A DNA stretch of 64,000 nucleotides from JAHEME01 sp034435035 (GTDB lineage Bacteria; Chloroflexota; Anaerolineae; Aggregatilineales; UBA3940): assembly GCA_034435035.1 (NCBI GenBank), contig DAOTXW010000079.1:50965-114964 (forward strand), written 5' to 3'. Under the pieces are notes generated by a model that worked only from the letters and a program-made list of their open reading frames with translations, had not been told where the DNA came from and did no database searches. The position numbers were made by a program, and so were the translations under genes. This document shows positions 43,438-52,630 of this stretch, piece by piece. Positions within the stretch are counted from its first letter, which is position 1; each line of letters begins with the position of its first letter.

Positions 43438-44859
43438 ATGAGAATAACCTTTCATGGGGCTGCACACACTGTGACTGGATCCCAGCATCTCATAGAGGTC
43501 AACGGGGTGCGCATTCTGCTGGACTGCGGGCTGTACCAGGGCAAGCGAAGTGAAAGCCGTGAGCGAAATCTCATGCTGCCTTATGATGCTGCCAGCATCG
43601 ATGTGACTGTGCTCTCACATGCCCATATCGACCATTCCGGCAATATCCCCAATCTGGTCAAAAGCGGCTTTCAGGGTGATATTGTATGCACCGCAGCCAC
43701 CCGCGATCTGTGTTCAGCGATGCTGCGGGACAGCGGCCACATTCAGGAAAAGGATGTGGAGTATCTGAACAAGCGGCGGGCACAGCGCGGTGAGCCGCCG
43801 GTCGAGCCCCTCTACACGGAGGAAGATGCCGCACGGGCTGTTAGCCGTTTTGTCGGCGTAAGCTATCAACGCCGGCGCCAGCTCACACCCGGAGTGTACC
43901 TGACTCTGCATGATGCGGGCCATATGCTTGGCTCGGCGATTGTGGAGCTTGAGATTGAGGACCGGGATACCGGTCGTGATACGCGCCTGGTGTTTTCGGG
44001 CGATATTGGTCATGCGGGGATGCCGATCCTCCGCAACCCCACTCGAATCGAGCAAGCCGACGTACTGATCATGGAAAGCACCTATGGCGGTCGCACACAT
44101 CCCCCCATAGAGCAGACCGAAGACGTATTTGAGGCGACCATCGCCGAAACCTATCGGCGCGGGGGAAAGATCGTTATCCCCGCCTTTGCGGTGGGGCGCA
44201 CTCAGCAGCTGGTTTACTCGCTGAACCGGCTGCACAACCTGCGCGATCTGCCGCCTAACCTGCCCGTGTTCGTGGATAGCCCGCTGGCCGTCAATGTCAC
44301 AGACGTATTCCGCCTGCACCCGGAAGCCTACAGTGACGAAGCCCGGCACTACATGGCTACTGAGGATCCGGACGGCGACCTGTTCGGGTTCCCGCGCTTG
44401 CAGTATGTCCGCAAGACGGAGGACTCTAAGGCTATCAACTTCATGCGCGAGCCAGCGATCATCATCAGCGCGTCAGGCATGGCAGAGTTCGGGCGTATTC
44501 TCCATCATCTTAAGAACACCATTGAGGATGCCCGCAATACGATCATGATCGTGGGCTGGCAGGCGCCGGATACCCTGGGCCGCCGGCTGGTTGACGGAGC
44601 AGAAGAGGTCCGCATCTTCGGCGAAGAATACCGCCGCCGGGCACAGGTGGTGGTGCTGAATGGGTTCAGCGGTCACGCCGACCATGCCGGGCTGCTCGAT
44701 TGGCTGCGCGCTATGGACTCGCATCGCCCGGAGCACATCTTCCTGGTGCACGGAGAACCTGCGGCATCCCAGGCACTGGCGGATAGCATCCGGGGGGACC
44801 TGGGCTATGAGGAGCGGCGCGTGCACATCCCCAGGCTGCATGAGGCATTCACGGTTTAG
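43438..44859 (+). CDS. Beta-CASP metallo-beta-lactamase-fold RNase
   Basis: A 473-residue enzyme of the KH-free beta-CASP group. Zinc motif HAHIDH (about 61-66), further histidine in HDAGHMLGS, the beta-CASP ISASGMAEFGR block and C-terminal HGEPAA. It should act as endonuclease and/or 5'-3' exonuclease on RNA. AGGAG precedes the ATG by 7 nt. Directly follows RNase D, so the pair looks like an RNA-processing unit. Confidence 0.9.
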   Translation: MRITFHGAAHTVTGSQHLIEVNGVRILLDCGLYQGKRSESRERNLMLPYDAASIDVTVLSHAHIDHSGNIPNLVKSGFQGDIVCTAATRDLCSAMLRDSGHIQEKDVEYLNKRRAQRGEPPVEPLYTEEDAARAVSRFVGVSYQRRRQLTPGVYLTLHDAGHMLGSAIVELEIEDRDTGRDTRLVFSGDIGHAGMPILRNPTRIEQADVLIMESTYGGRTHPPIEQTEDVFEATIAETYRRGGKIVIPAFAVGRTQQLVYSLNRLHNLRDLPPNLPVFVDSPLAVNVTDVFRLHPEAYSDEARHYMATEDPDGDLFGFPRLQYVRKTEDSKAINFMREPAIIISASGMAEFGRILHHLKNTIEDARNTIMIVGWQAPDTLGRRLVDGAEEVRIFGEEYRRRAQVVVLNGFSGHADHAGLLDWLRAMDSHRPEHIFLVHGEPAASQALADSIRGDLGYEERRVHIPRLHEAFTV

Positions 44860-44874
44860 ATAAGGGAGGGCAGG

Positions 44875-45108
44875 ATGGCTGAACGCGCGCGCTGGCAGTA
44901 CTGCCAGGTCGAGGTCGGAGCCAACGGCATGGGGGTTCTCCGGCAGTTCTTCACTGACCGTGAGCCGGTGGTGACCGAGCTGCATGCTAACTGGCCGGGG
45001 ATGCTGGCCAAACTGGGCGACCAGGGGTGGGAGATGATCGCCGCTTTTCCCAATGAGGGGGGGCGGGGCCGCAGCCCACTGACCTATGTTCTGAAACGCT
45101 CTCTCTAG
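44875..45108 (+). CDS. Small DUF4177-like protein
   Basis: A 77-residue cytosolic protein with strand-rich ends; the GDQGWEMIAAFPNEG block and the C-terminal LTYVLKRSL resemble DUF4177 proteins. Good GGGAGG site before the ATG. Third gene of the RNase D run, 15 bp after the beta-CASP gene. Function unknown. Confidence 0.65.
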   Translation: MAERARWQYCQVEVGANGMGVLRQFFTDREPVVTELHANWPGMLAKLGDQGWEMIAAFPNEGGRGRSPLTYVLKRSL

Positions 45109-45121
45109 ACGCTTGGGGCTT

Positions 45122-45161
45122 GTTCAACCGGGGCAGGCAGATCGGTGCCTGCCCCCTGAAC
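45122..45161. terminator. Hairpin between two convergent genes
   Basis: A perfect 10-bp core stem (45130-45139 with 45146-45155, 6-nt loop) is extended by an outer 5-bp match (GTTCA/TGAAC). It sits between the DUF4177 and cyclophilin stops and probably ends transcription from both sides, though there is no long T-run. Confidence 0.55.
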
Positions 45162-45177
45162 CCTATTGCATAATAGG

Positions 45178-45696
45178 CTATTCCTCGACAATCTCCACTC
45201 TATCCAGCCGATCACCGGGGCGCGGGTCGCTTTGCGGGTCGCGCTCACGGATTTGCATCAATACCTGCAGGGACTCGGCGTCAGCAACCTTGCCAAAAAC
45301 CCCGTGTTTACCATCCAGCCAGGGTGTGGCCACGTGGGTGATAAAGAACTGGCTGCCGTTAGTGTTCGGCCCGGCGTTGGCCATTGACAGCATCCCCGGG
45401 CTGTCATGCTTCAGCCTGAGCGCGCCAGCCTCATCATCGAAGCGGTAGCCGGGGCCGCCGCGCCCCGATCCGGTCGGATCGCCGCCCTGCACCATAAAAT
45501 CCGGGATGACCCGGTGAAACGAAGTGCCGTCATAAAATCCTTCCCGCGCGAGGAATACAAAGTTGTTAACCGTGATCGGCGCTTTATCAGCGAACAGGCG
45601 GGCGCGGATATCACCGCGCTCGGTCTTGAAGATCGCGGTATATTGCTTGCTCGGGTCAATGGTCAGTGCGGGGGGAGTGCTATATTGCTTGGCCAT
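45178..45696 (-). CDS. Cyclophilin-type peptidyl-prolyl cis-trans isomerase
   Basis: A 172-residue cytosolic cyclophilin that speeds proline isomerisation during folding. Active-site block FHRVIPDFMVQGGDPTG with the catalytic Arg, and SQFFITH later. No signal peptide. It lies 19 bp after the pterin-binding methyltransferase gene and may be read through with the corrinoid operon. GAGGAGC site before the ATG. Confidence 0.92.
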   Translation of the reverse strand: MAKQYSTPPALTIDPSKQYTAIFKTERGDIRARLFADKAPITVNNFVFLAREGFYDGTSFHRVIPDFMVQGGDPTGSGRGGPGYRFDDEAGALRLKHDSPGMLSMANAGPNTNGSQFFITHVATPWLDGKHGVFGKVADAESLQVLMQIRERDPQSDPRPGDRLDRVEIVEE

Positions 45697-45715
45697 CAGT
45701 TCTTGCTCCTCTGGA

Positions 45716-46618
45716 TTATTCTGATTCCCCTGCGCGGCGGGCTGACTGGCGTTCGGCGCGGCGCTCCTCGCGCCCGGCGCCCCCCCGGTTGGCTCGCAGC
45801 CAGGTCATGCAGTTTTCATCGTGTCCCATCATCACATCGGCGGCCAGGATAGCCATTCTGATCTCTTCTTCAAGCGGGTTGGTGATCGCGCTGGGCAGGC
45901 CAGAAGCAATCAGCATGGTGATAAAAGCCGAATTCAACCGGGGACGGCCAGGTAGTCCGAACGAGACATTGCTGGCACCACAACAAGTATTCACCCCCAG
46001 CTCCTCGCGGCAGCGGCGAATAATGCGAAAGACGCTGCGCCCGGCATACCGGACAGCCCCAACGGGCATTACCAGCGGATCGATCAGGATATCTTCCTTC
46101 GGAATACCATAATCGGCAGCGCGGTTGATGATCTTGCGCGCAACCTCGAGCCGCACATCCGGATCTTCTGAGATTCCCGTCTCATCGTTGCTGATGCCAA
46201 TGACCGCGCAGCCATATTTCTTGACCAGCGGCAGCATGACTTCCAGCCGCTCCTCTTCACCGGTTACTGAGTTGAGCAGCGCTTTGCCCTGATAGGCTGC
46301 CAGGCCTGCCTCAAGCGCGGCAATCACCGACGAGTCGATCGACAGCGGTACATCCGTGACCGCCTGCACACGCCGGATCGCTTCCGCCATGATCGCGGGC
46401 TCGTCGGCCAGCGGAATGCCGGAATTGACATCCAGCATCTGCGCACCCGCTTCCACCTGCGCGACTGCATCGGCCTCGACCCGGCTGAAATCACCGGCGG
46501 CCATCTCAGCAGCCAGCTTTTTGCGGCCTGTCGGGTTGATCCGCTCCCCGATCATGACGAAAGGGCGATCAGGTCCTATACGCACAGTCCTGGTCTTTGA
46601 GCTGATAATGGTTTCCAC
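45716..46618 (-). CDS. Pterin-binding corrinoid methyltransferase (MetH folate-domain-like)
   Basis: A 300-residue TIM-barrel protein of the pterin-binding group, with GERINPTG near the N-terminus, DVNSG (about 63-67), SIDSS (about 93-97), NSVTG and GISNDETG. It matches the methyl-tetrahydrofolate domain of MetH and acetogen methyltransferases and would move a methyl group from methyl-THF to the corrinoid protein. The last 35 residues are highly charged. GTG start with AGGAG 9 nt upstream. Third gene of the corrinoid-homocysteine run. Confidence 0.85.
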   Translation of the reverse strand: METIISSKTRTVRIGPDRPFVMIGERINPTGRKKLAAEMAAGDFSRVEADAVAQVEAGAQMLDVNSGIPLADEPAIMAEAIRRVQAVTDVPLSIDSSVIAALEAGLAAYQGKALLNSVTGEEERLEVMLPLVKKYGCAVIGISNDETGISEDPDVRLEVARKIINRAADYGIPKEDILIDPLVMPVGAVRYAGRSVFRIIRRCREELGVNTCCGASNVSFGLPGRPRLNSAFITMLIASGLPSAITNPLEEEIRMAILAADVMMGHDENCMTWLRANRGGAGREERRAERQSARRAGESE

Positions 46619-46674
46619 GTTTTTGAACTCCTGAGGAGGCGAGTAAACCTGTTTACAGGGGCACAGATCAGCCG

Positions 46675-47574
46675 CTAGGTCGGCACCTGGCTGTGGAGGG
46701 CAGCGGCAATCGCGCGGATATGTTCCGGCGTGCTGCCGCAGCAGGCCCCGATGATGTCAGCCCCCAGCTCACGCACCGTCAGTGCATAGCGTGCCATGAT
46801 ATCCGGAGTGGCATCATAGACAGCTCGCCCTTCCACCAGCCGCGGCATCCCGGCATTGGATTTGGCCACCAGCACCACAGTCGGGTCCAGGGCGCGCATC
46901 TTGCGGATCACGCCTTCGATCTCGGCGGTGCCGTTGCCGCAGTTTGCACCCAGCGCCAGCAGGTTCATTTCCCGCAGGGCTTCGAGCGCCCGCTCCGGCG
47001 AGACGCCCATCATGGTATGCCCGTGGGTGTCAAATGTCATGGTCGCCACGATTGGGAAGTCAGGATCGACCCGGCGGCAGGCTTCGACCGCTCCCTGAAC
47101 TTCATTGAGATCGGACATCGTCTCGACCCACATGACATCTACCCCGGCTTCCATCAGAGCCCGCGCCTGCTCCTCGAAGCCGTCCACCAGATCACCGTAT
47201 GCGAGATCGCCAAGGGGCGCCAGGATGCCCCCGCTGGGGCCGATATCTCCGGCCACCACCACGGGATGATCAGCAGCTTCTGCTTCAGCAATTGCAATGG
47301 CGGCGGCCGCCCGGTTCAGCTCGCCAGCCCGATCCTGAAGGTTGTGCAGGGCAAGTCTGAAGCGGTTGCAGCCAAAGGTATTGGTCAGGATGATCTGCGC
47401 ACCGGCCCCGATATAGGCGCGCTGGATGGCTGCAACCCGGTCAGGATGCTCGACGTTCCACAGCTCCGGGGACTCGCCGTTAGCGAGGCCGCTGGCAAAC
47501 AGCATGGTTCCCATCCCCCCATCGGCCACCAGCGGAGTACCCCTGTTGATCAGATTCTGAAGCGTGGTGCGCAT
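46675..47574 (-). CDS. Homocysteine S-methyltransferase domain protein (MetH Hcy-domain-like)
   Basis: A 299-residue Hcy-binding barrel. The zinc cysteines are in GANCGNG and IIGACCGSTPEH; the N-terminal LVADGGMGTML and TNTFGCNR blocks are typical. It would transfer the methyl group from the corrinoid protein to homocysteine, making methionine. The ATG at 47574 has GAAAGGG upstream. Located 22 bp after the corrinoid protein gene. Confidence 0.87.
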   Translation of the reverse strand: MRTTLQNLINRGTPLVADGGMGTMLFASGLANGESPELWNVEHPDRVAAIQRAYIGAGAQIILTNTFGCNRFRLALHNLQDRAGELNRAAAAIAIAEAEAADHPVVVAGDIGPSGGILAPLGDLAYGDLVDGFEEQARALMEAGVDVMWVETMSDLNEVQGAVEACRRVDPDFPIVATMTFDTHGHTMMGVSPERALEALREMNLLALGANCGNGTAEIEGVIRKMRALDPTVVLVAKSNAGMPRLVEGRAVYDATPDIMARYALTVRELGADIIGACCGSTPEHIRAIAAALHSQVPT

Positions 47575-47596
47575 CGTTGTGGCCCTTTCTCGTGCA

Positions 47597-48292
47597 CTAG
47601 GCCGTCTCACTGCGACGCAGCGCGAGGTACTTTTTGGCTGTATCTACGGCAATAGCGGCATCGCGACAGTAGGCGTCGGCCCCGATCTCTTCAGCAAAAG
47701 CTTCATTCAGTGGGGCGCCACCCACCAGCACAATGTATTTGCTGCGCAGGCCGCGGGCATTCATCTCGTCGATGACAACCTTCATATACGGCATGGTTGT
47801 CGTCAGCAGAGCAGACATGCCCAGAATATCCGCATTATGAGATTCGAGTGCCTGAATGAACTTATCGGCATCGGTGTTGATGCCCAGGTTTATCACCTCT
47901 ATGCCTGCGCCTTCCCACATCATGGCGACCAGGTTCTTGCCAATGTCATGGATATCACCCTTGACAGTGCCAATAACCGCTGTCCCCAGCCGCTGGGTGT
48001 TGGTCTGTGTCAACAAGGGGCGCAGAACTTCCATGCCAGCCTTCATCGCTTTGGCAGCCATCAGCACTTCTGGCACAAAAAGGATACCGGCTCCGAAGTC
48101 CTGGCCAACGATGTCCATGCCGGCTACCAGCCCCCGCGTCATGATCTCGTAAGGAGCCATGCCGCGTCGCAGACATTCGTTCACTTCCTCGACAATCTCG
48201 GCCATCATGCCATCGTAGAGATCGTCCATCATCAGTTCCAGCAGTTCTTCAGTATTCAGGTCTTGCAGATTGGCGGGTCGTTGATCTGACAT
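47597..48292 (-). CDS. Corrinoid (B12-binding) protein, MtbC/MetH-type
   Basis: A 231-residue methyl carrier. An N-terminal helical cap (about 10-90) precedes a Rossmann-type B12 domain with the base-off/His-on motif GDIHDIGKN (Asp113, His115, Gly118), LGINT and VLVGGAPLN. The cobalt carries the methyl between the two methyltransferases encoded next to it. An internal promoter with an extended -10 lies 30 nt upstream. Confidence 0.93.
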   Translation of the reverse strand: MSDQRPANLQDLNTEELLELMMDDLYDGMMAEIVEEVNECLRRGMAPYEIMTRGLVAGMDIVGQDFGAGILFVPEVLMAAKAMKAGMEVLRPLLTQTNTQRLGTAVIGTVKGDIHDIGKNLVAMMWEGAGIEVINLGINTDADKFIQALESHNADILGMSALLTTTMPYMKVVIDEMNARGLRSKYIVLVGGAPLNEAFAEEIGADAYCRDAAIAVDTAKKYLALRRSETA

Positions 48293-48321
48293 AAAGCGCC
48301 CTCAAGGTAAGATTGATAAGG

Positions 48322-48330
48322 ATTGTAGCA
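48322..48330 (-). promoter_or_regulatory. Extended -10 upstream of the corrinoid protein gene
   Basis: Minus strand TGC-TACAAT, 30 nt before the ATG, between the RACo gene and this one. It may allow the methyltransferase genes to be expressed without RACo. Confidence 0.45.
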
Positions 48331-48348
48331 CTAAACGGAGCATCCGCC

Positions 48349-50400
48349 TTATTGAGATCGCTGCGGCGGGACTGTCCGCATCCGTCGGCGAGTGCGTGCG
48401 TGCCCGTCGTTGTTGGCTGCCAGAGTGTCAGAGTTCGGTAGAATGCCCTGCAGATGGGGGAATGGATCCGTCGCGTGGGGCAGCGCCATGGCAGCCACGA
48501 AATGTTCCTGGAATGCAGGTTCTATCGCGGTCTCAACATACTCGACGGCCCGCGCTGCCTGGGAGGCCACCAGCCGCTGCCCGGCGTCGATGAGGGCGAT
48601 CCGGGCTCCGTCGCCAGCTGAGTTGCCAACCGCGGAGACGTGAGCCAGGTCAGCATCCGGGATCAGCCCGATGATCATAGCGTGTTTTGGATCAATGTAG
48701 CTGCCGAATGCGCCAGCCAATTTGATCCGATCAACCTGTGTGACTCCCAGACGATCCATCAGGAGGCTGACCCCTGCATATAGAGCGCCTTTCGCCAGTT
48801 GTATCTGGCGGATGTCATTCTGTGTGACGATGATCTCCCGCCCGGTCGAGGTTTCATGCGCATGTGCCAGCACCAGTTCGGCGGTACGGCCTGCCCGGCG
48901 GACGCGCGGGCTGCGTTGCTCGGCGTCGTCCACAAAGCGGCCGCTGGCGTCGATCAGGCCGGCGGTGAACAGCTCTGCAACCACCTCGATGATTCCGGAT
49001 CCACAGATGCCGGTCGCTGACAGCGTCTCGCCTGCACCCAGCTGATCGCTCCAGCGTGCATCGCCGATGACTTTGTAGCGCGCTTCACCGGTTGCGCGGT
49101 CGATGCGTACCCGCTCGATTGCGCCGGGGGCAGCGCGCTGCCCGTGCGTGATCTGCGCCCCCTCAAACGCTGGCCCCGTTGGGCTGGAGGCGCTCAGCAT
49201 GCGCTGGCGGTTGCCCAGCAGGATCTCGGCGTTGGTGCCGATATCGACCACCAGAACAATCTGTTCGTCCAGGGCAGGCTGCTCGGCCAGCAAGACCCCC
49301 ACGTTATCAGCGCCAACATGGCCTGCAATGCAGGGCAGAACATGCACCATCCCACCCGGGTGGACAACCTTCAGACCTAGATCACGGGCTTTCATGTCAA
49401 TGCTCTCCTGGGTCGTGAGCGCAAAGGGCGAGCTGCCCAGCTCAACCGGATCAATGCCCAGGAACAAGGCATGCATGACGGTGTTTCCCACCAGCACCAC
49501 ATCGGTGATTTCGGATGGTTGGATACTTGCATCTCCAGCCGCCAGTGAGATCAGTTCATTGAGAGTCGTAATAATTGCGCGGTGCATTCGGTTCACCCCC
49601 TGCGGCTCCATCATGCCATAGGAGATGCGGCTCATCAGGTCCTCGCCATAACGCACCTGTGGATTCATTGCTGAGCGTGTCGCCAGCACCCGACCTGTGC
49701 GTAGATCGCACAGGTAGCCCGCTACGGTGGTGGAGCCCACATCCACAGCCACCCCGTACAGGCTTTCCTGATAGCCTGGCTCCACCCGTATAACCTCGCG
49801 GCCCTGCCAGATAGTCAGCGTGACCGCCCACTTGCCTGCCCGCAGGGCTTTCTGCAATCCCGGCAGCAGCACCGGATCGATCTGCAGGCCCGGCATCCCC
49901 CACTGCGTTTCGAGCGCCTGCTGAACGCGCTGCCAGTCGGCAATCCCACCCAGCACGGCAGGTTCCACTTCCACATACACCAGCCGCACAGCAGGTGCTA
50001 CCTGGATGGTGAGATCGCTGGCTTCTTTACGGATCACCTGCTTGCGCGCCTGGCTCTCCTCGGGGACCGTGATCAGCACATCGCCCAGGATGCGGGCGGT
50101 GCATGCCATCCGGCGCTCAGTCAGGTTGATCCCGTGCCGGGTCGCATACTCGCACTCTACCTCGTCAGGCGGCGATAGATGCTCATCCAGCGAGACTATC
50201 CCGTGCTTGGCAAAGGAGCCACGCTCCAGCGCCACCAGGCACTTGCCACAGGTCTGCCGCCCTCCGCAGATTGACTCGATATCGACGCCCAGCGTTTGAG
50301 CAGCCTGCAGGACTGTCGTTCCGTGAGGAACTTCACCCTGACGGCCAGAAGGCATCAGGATCAGGCGCGCAGTCGGGTTGTCAGCTGGCGATTGAGACAT
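48349..50400 (-). CDS. RACo-type reductive activator of corrinoid proteins (2Fe-2S, ASKHA)
   Basis: A 683-residue protein of the RamA/RACo group, family DUF4445. The N-terminal [2Fe-2S] ferredoxin domain has Cys45, Cys51, Cys54 and Cys100 (CGGRQTCGKC). Residues about 230 to the C-terminus form an ASKHA ATPase with VDVGSTTVAG, LVGNTVMH, VVDIGTNAE and GICGSGI. These enzymes use ATP and electrons to return inactive Co(II) corrinoid to Co(I). It lies 56 bp upstream of the corrinoid protein gene, its likely target. Confidence 0.9.
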   Translation of the reverse strand: MSQSPADNPTARLILMPSGRQGEVPHGTTVLQAAQTLGVDIESICGGRQTCGKCLVALERGSFAKHGIVSLDEHLSPPDEVECEYATRHGINLTERRMACTARILGDVLITVPEESQARKQVIRKEASDLTIQVAPAVRLVYVEVEPAVLGGIADWQRVQQALETQWGMPGLQIDPVLLPGLQKALRAGKWAVTLTIWQGREVIRVEPGYQESLYGVAVDVGSTTVAGYLCDLRTGRVLATRSAMNPQVRYGEDLMSRISYGMMEPQGVNRMHRAIITTLNELISLAAGDASIQPSEITDVVLVGNTVMHALFLGIDPVELGSSPFALTTQESIDMKARDLGLKVVHPGGMVHVLPCIAGHVGADNVGVLLAEQPALDEQIVLVVDIGTNAEILLGNRQRMLSASSPTGPAFEGAQITHGQRAAPGAIERVRIDRATGEARYKVIGDARWSDQLGAGETLSATGICGSGIIEVVAELFTAGLIDASGRFVDDAEQRSPRVRRAGRTAELVLAHAHETSTGREIIVTQNDIRQIQLAKGALYAGVSLLMDRLGVTQVDRIKLAGAFGSYIDPKHAMIIGLIPDADLAHVSAVGNSAGDGARIALIDAGQRLVASQAARAVEYVETAIEPAFQEHFVAAMALPHATDPFPHLQGILPNSDTLAANNDGHARTRRRMRTVPPQRSQ

Positions 50401-50514
50401 ATCAGTTAATCCAGTGCTCCAGTGGGCAGGGCGTCCCTATGATACCGCACTGCCGGTAATTTGGTAGATTTTCATAATCTTAATAACGACCCGGCCTTCT
50501 GAGCAACCTGGCTA

Positions 50515-50523
50515 TGCTATAAT
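50515..50523 (+). promoter_or_regulatory. Extended -10 promoter of the aldo/keto reductase gene
   Basis: TGC-TATAAT on the plus strand (-10 at 50518-50523), about 39 nt before the ATG, with a poor -35. Confidence 0.6.
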
Positions 50524-50561
50524 CAGCAGTTGTTTGGCCTACCACAAGGAGCAAGTCCGTC

Positions 50562-51515
50562 ATGCAGTATCGCAATCTGGGCAGGTCGGGCCTCAGGGTG
50601 AGCGAGATCAGCCTCGGTGGCTGGACAACCTTTGGCGGAAGCATCAAAGACCGGGAGTTGAGCCGCAGCATCATCACGAAGGCATATAACAGCGGCATCA
50701 ATTTCTTTGACATCGCTGATATTTACGCTAAAGGGGCGTCCGAGACGATGATGGGGGAAACGCTGCGAGACTTCCCGCGGCATACCCTTGTGATCTCCTC
50801 CAAGCTGTACTGGCCCATGAGTGATGATCCCAACGACCGCGGCCTGTCGCGTAAGCACATCATGGAATCCATCGATCGATCGCTCAAGCGGATCGGTACG
50901 GACTATCTGGATCTGTACTTCTGCCACCGCTGGGATGAAAACACCCCGCTGCTGGAGACGATTCGGGCGATGGATGATCTCATCCACCAGGGCAAGATCC
51001 TTTACTGGGGCACCAGCGAATGGAGCGCCACGCAGATCCAGGCGGCAGTCGATCTGGCCGAGAAGCACCACCTGTATCCCCCTCAGGTGGAGCAGCCGCA
51101 GTATAACCTGCTGGCGCGCGCCCGTTTTGAGAACGAAATCATGCCGGCCGCTGAGCGCAACGGGCTGGGGCTGGTCATCTGGAGCCCGCTTGCCAGCGGC
51201 CTGTTAACCGGCAAGTATGATGGCGGCATGCCGCCCGGCGCGCGCCTGTCCGAGATCGAGTGGCTGCGCGAGAATGTGCTCACAGAGGACCGCCTGGACA
51301 GGGTGCGCCGTCTGAAGGGAATCGCCGATGAGATGGGCGTGAGCCGCTCACGGCTGGCCATTGCCTGGACGCTGCGGCAGCCAGCCGTCAGCAGTGTCAT
51401 TACAGGCGCCACCCGGGTTGAACAGCTTGAGGAGAACCTCAGCGCGGCCAGCCTTGTACTGAATCAGGACGTGCTGGCGCAGATCGATGCGCTGTTCACA
51501 CCCGAAGCCGCCTGA
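50562..51515 (+). CDS. Aldo/keto reductase (Kv-beta/YghZ-like)
   Basis: A 317-residue NADPH-dependent oxidoreductase with a TIM barrel. The catalytic tetrad fits: Asp in FFDIADIY, Tyr in the same block, Lys in ISSKLYW and His in YFCHRWDE. NADPH-binding GATRVEQLEENL near the C-terminus. Divergent from RACo and convergent with the LLM gene. Substrate unknown. Confidence 0.9.
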   Translation: MQYRNLGRSGLRVSEISLGGWTTFGGSIKDRELSRSIITKAYNSGINFFDIADIYAKGASETMMGETLRDFPRHTLVISSKLYWPMSDDPNDRGLSRKHIMESIDRSLKRIGTDYLDLYFCHRWDENTPLLETIRAMDDLIHQGKILYWGTSEWSATQIQAAVDLAEKHHLYPPQVEQPQYNLLARARFENEIMPAAERNGLGLVIWSPLASGLLTGKYDGGMPPGARLSEIEWLRENVLTEDRLDRVRRLKGIADEMGVSRSRLAIAWTLRQPAVSSVITGATRVEQLEENLSAASLVLNQDVLAQIDALFTPEAA

Positions 51516-51538
51516 TCGGCCATCGGTGCGAACCCTGC

Positions 51539-52408
51539 TCAGGCAATCCCGGCAGCGGCGGCAAAGTCTCTGATAGCCTTGATGTGCTCGTCGGGCGAAG
51601 TCAGCCCTGCCCCCATCGTATTGATGCTGGCGTGGGTGGCTCCGGCCCGCTTCCAGCCATCCAGCGCTTCCTGCCATGTTTCCGGGCTGCCCGTGCCATA
51701 GTGGATGCGCGCTTCTACCCCGAACTCAATGCGCGATCGGCCAGCCTGTGCCAGATAGCGATCCAGCTTCTCCAGCGCCGGCTGCGCTGCCTCCGCCGTG
51801 CGATAGCCGGGGAACCAGCCATCACCAAGACGAGCTGCCCGGCGCAGCACGATATCCGCATGCCCGCCAAACCAGATCGGGATCGGGCGCTGGACAGGTA
51901 GGGGGTTGATGCCAGCATCAGATATGGTATGCCATTCTCCCTGCCAGGTCACCAGCGGCTGAGTCCATAACTGACGCAGCACCGCAACCTGCTCCTCTAC
52001 CCGCTGCCCTCGGTTGTGAAAGTCTTCGTTCAACGCTTCATACTCGACGGGATTCCATCCAATCCCGATCCCCAAACGCAGGCGCCCGCGGCTCAGGACA
52101 TCAAGCGTGGCCGCCTGCTTGGCGACTAGGGCCGTCTGCCGCTGGGGCAGGATGATGACACCGGTGACCAGCTCCAGCCGCTGTGTCCATGCAGCAATGA
52201 AGCTGAACAGCACCAGCGGTTCAAGAAAAGCGCTCTCATAGGTATAAGGCCCCTCCCAGCCGCCGGGCCGGTCGGGGTTGGCCCCGAGCACGTGATCGTA
52301 GGCCAGCACATGGTGGAATCCCAGCGCCTCCGCTGCCAGGACATACTCACGGACGGCAGCAGGATCGGCGCCTATTTCTGTCTGCGGGAACACAACGCCA
52401 ATACGCAT
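51539..52408 (-). CDS. LLM-class (luciferase-like) F420-type oxidoreductase
   Basis: A 289-residue luciferase-like monooxygenase-fold protein. Blocks such as MRIGVVFPQTEIG, GRLRLGIGIGWNPVEYEAL and PIPIWFGGHAD fit the F420-dependent TIGR03619 group better than FMN luciferases. A strong GGAGGAG site precedes the start. A 222-bp gap upstream separates it from the MFS gene. Confidence 0.85.
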   Translation of the reverse strand: MRIGVVFPQTEIGADPAAVREYVLAAEALGFHHVLAYDHVLGANPDRPGGWEGPYTYESAFLEPLVLFSFIAAWTQRLELVTGVIILPQRQTALVAKQAATLDVLSRGRLRLGIGIGWNPVEYEALNEDFHNRGQRVEEQVAVLRQLWTQPLVTWQGEWHTISDAGINPLPVQRPIPIWFGGHADIVLRRAARLGDGWFPGYRTAEAAQPALEKLDRYLAQAGRSRIEFGVEARIHYGTGSPETWQEALDGWKRAGATHASINTMGAGLTSPDEHIKAIRDFAAAAGIA

Positions 52409-52630
52409 AGGCGCACTCCTCCGGTAAAGAGCAGCCTCTTTTCGGCACTGAGTGATAGCCCAACCCGGCCGCTGACCGGGTCGGACTGCTTTTCTGGAGC
52501 GGCTTCATGCCTGGAACCGCGCGTGCTGCTGGCTATTGGATGGCAGCCTGGTTGAATCAGGGCCGGTGGGCCAGTTTTTCTCCAATCCGCAGGATCCGCG
52601 CACAGCCGCTTTCCTGTCGGGTGACCGGCT

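Noticed and set aside
46693..47655. 320-codon plus-strand reading frame
   Set aside because: It is antisense to the homocysteine methyltransferase gene and carries no known motif.
50401..50561. Cobalamin riboswitch upstream of the RACo gene
   Set aside because: The 161-bp gap has no B12-box-like sequence and is too short once the divergent promoter is counted.
52463..52490. Possible plus-strand terminator hairpin in the LLM-MFS gap
   Set aside because: The 6-bp stem is followed by TTTT on the plus strand, but no plus-strand gene ends nearby.
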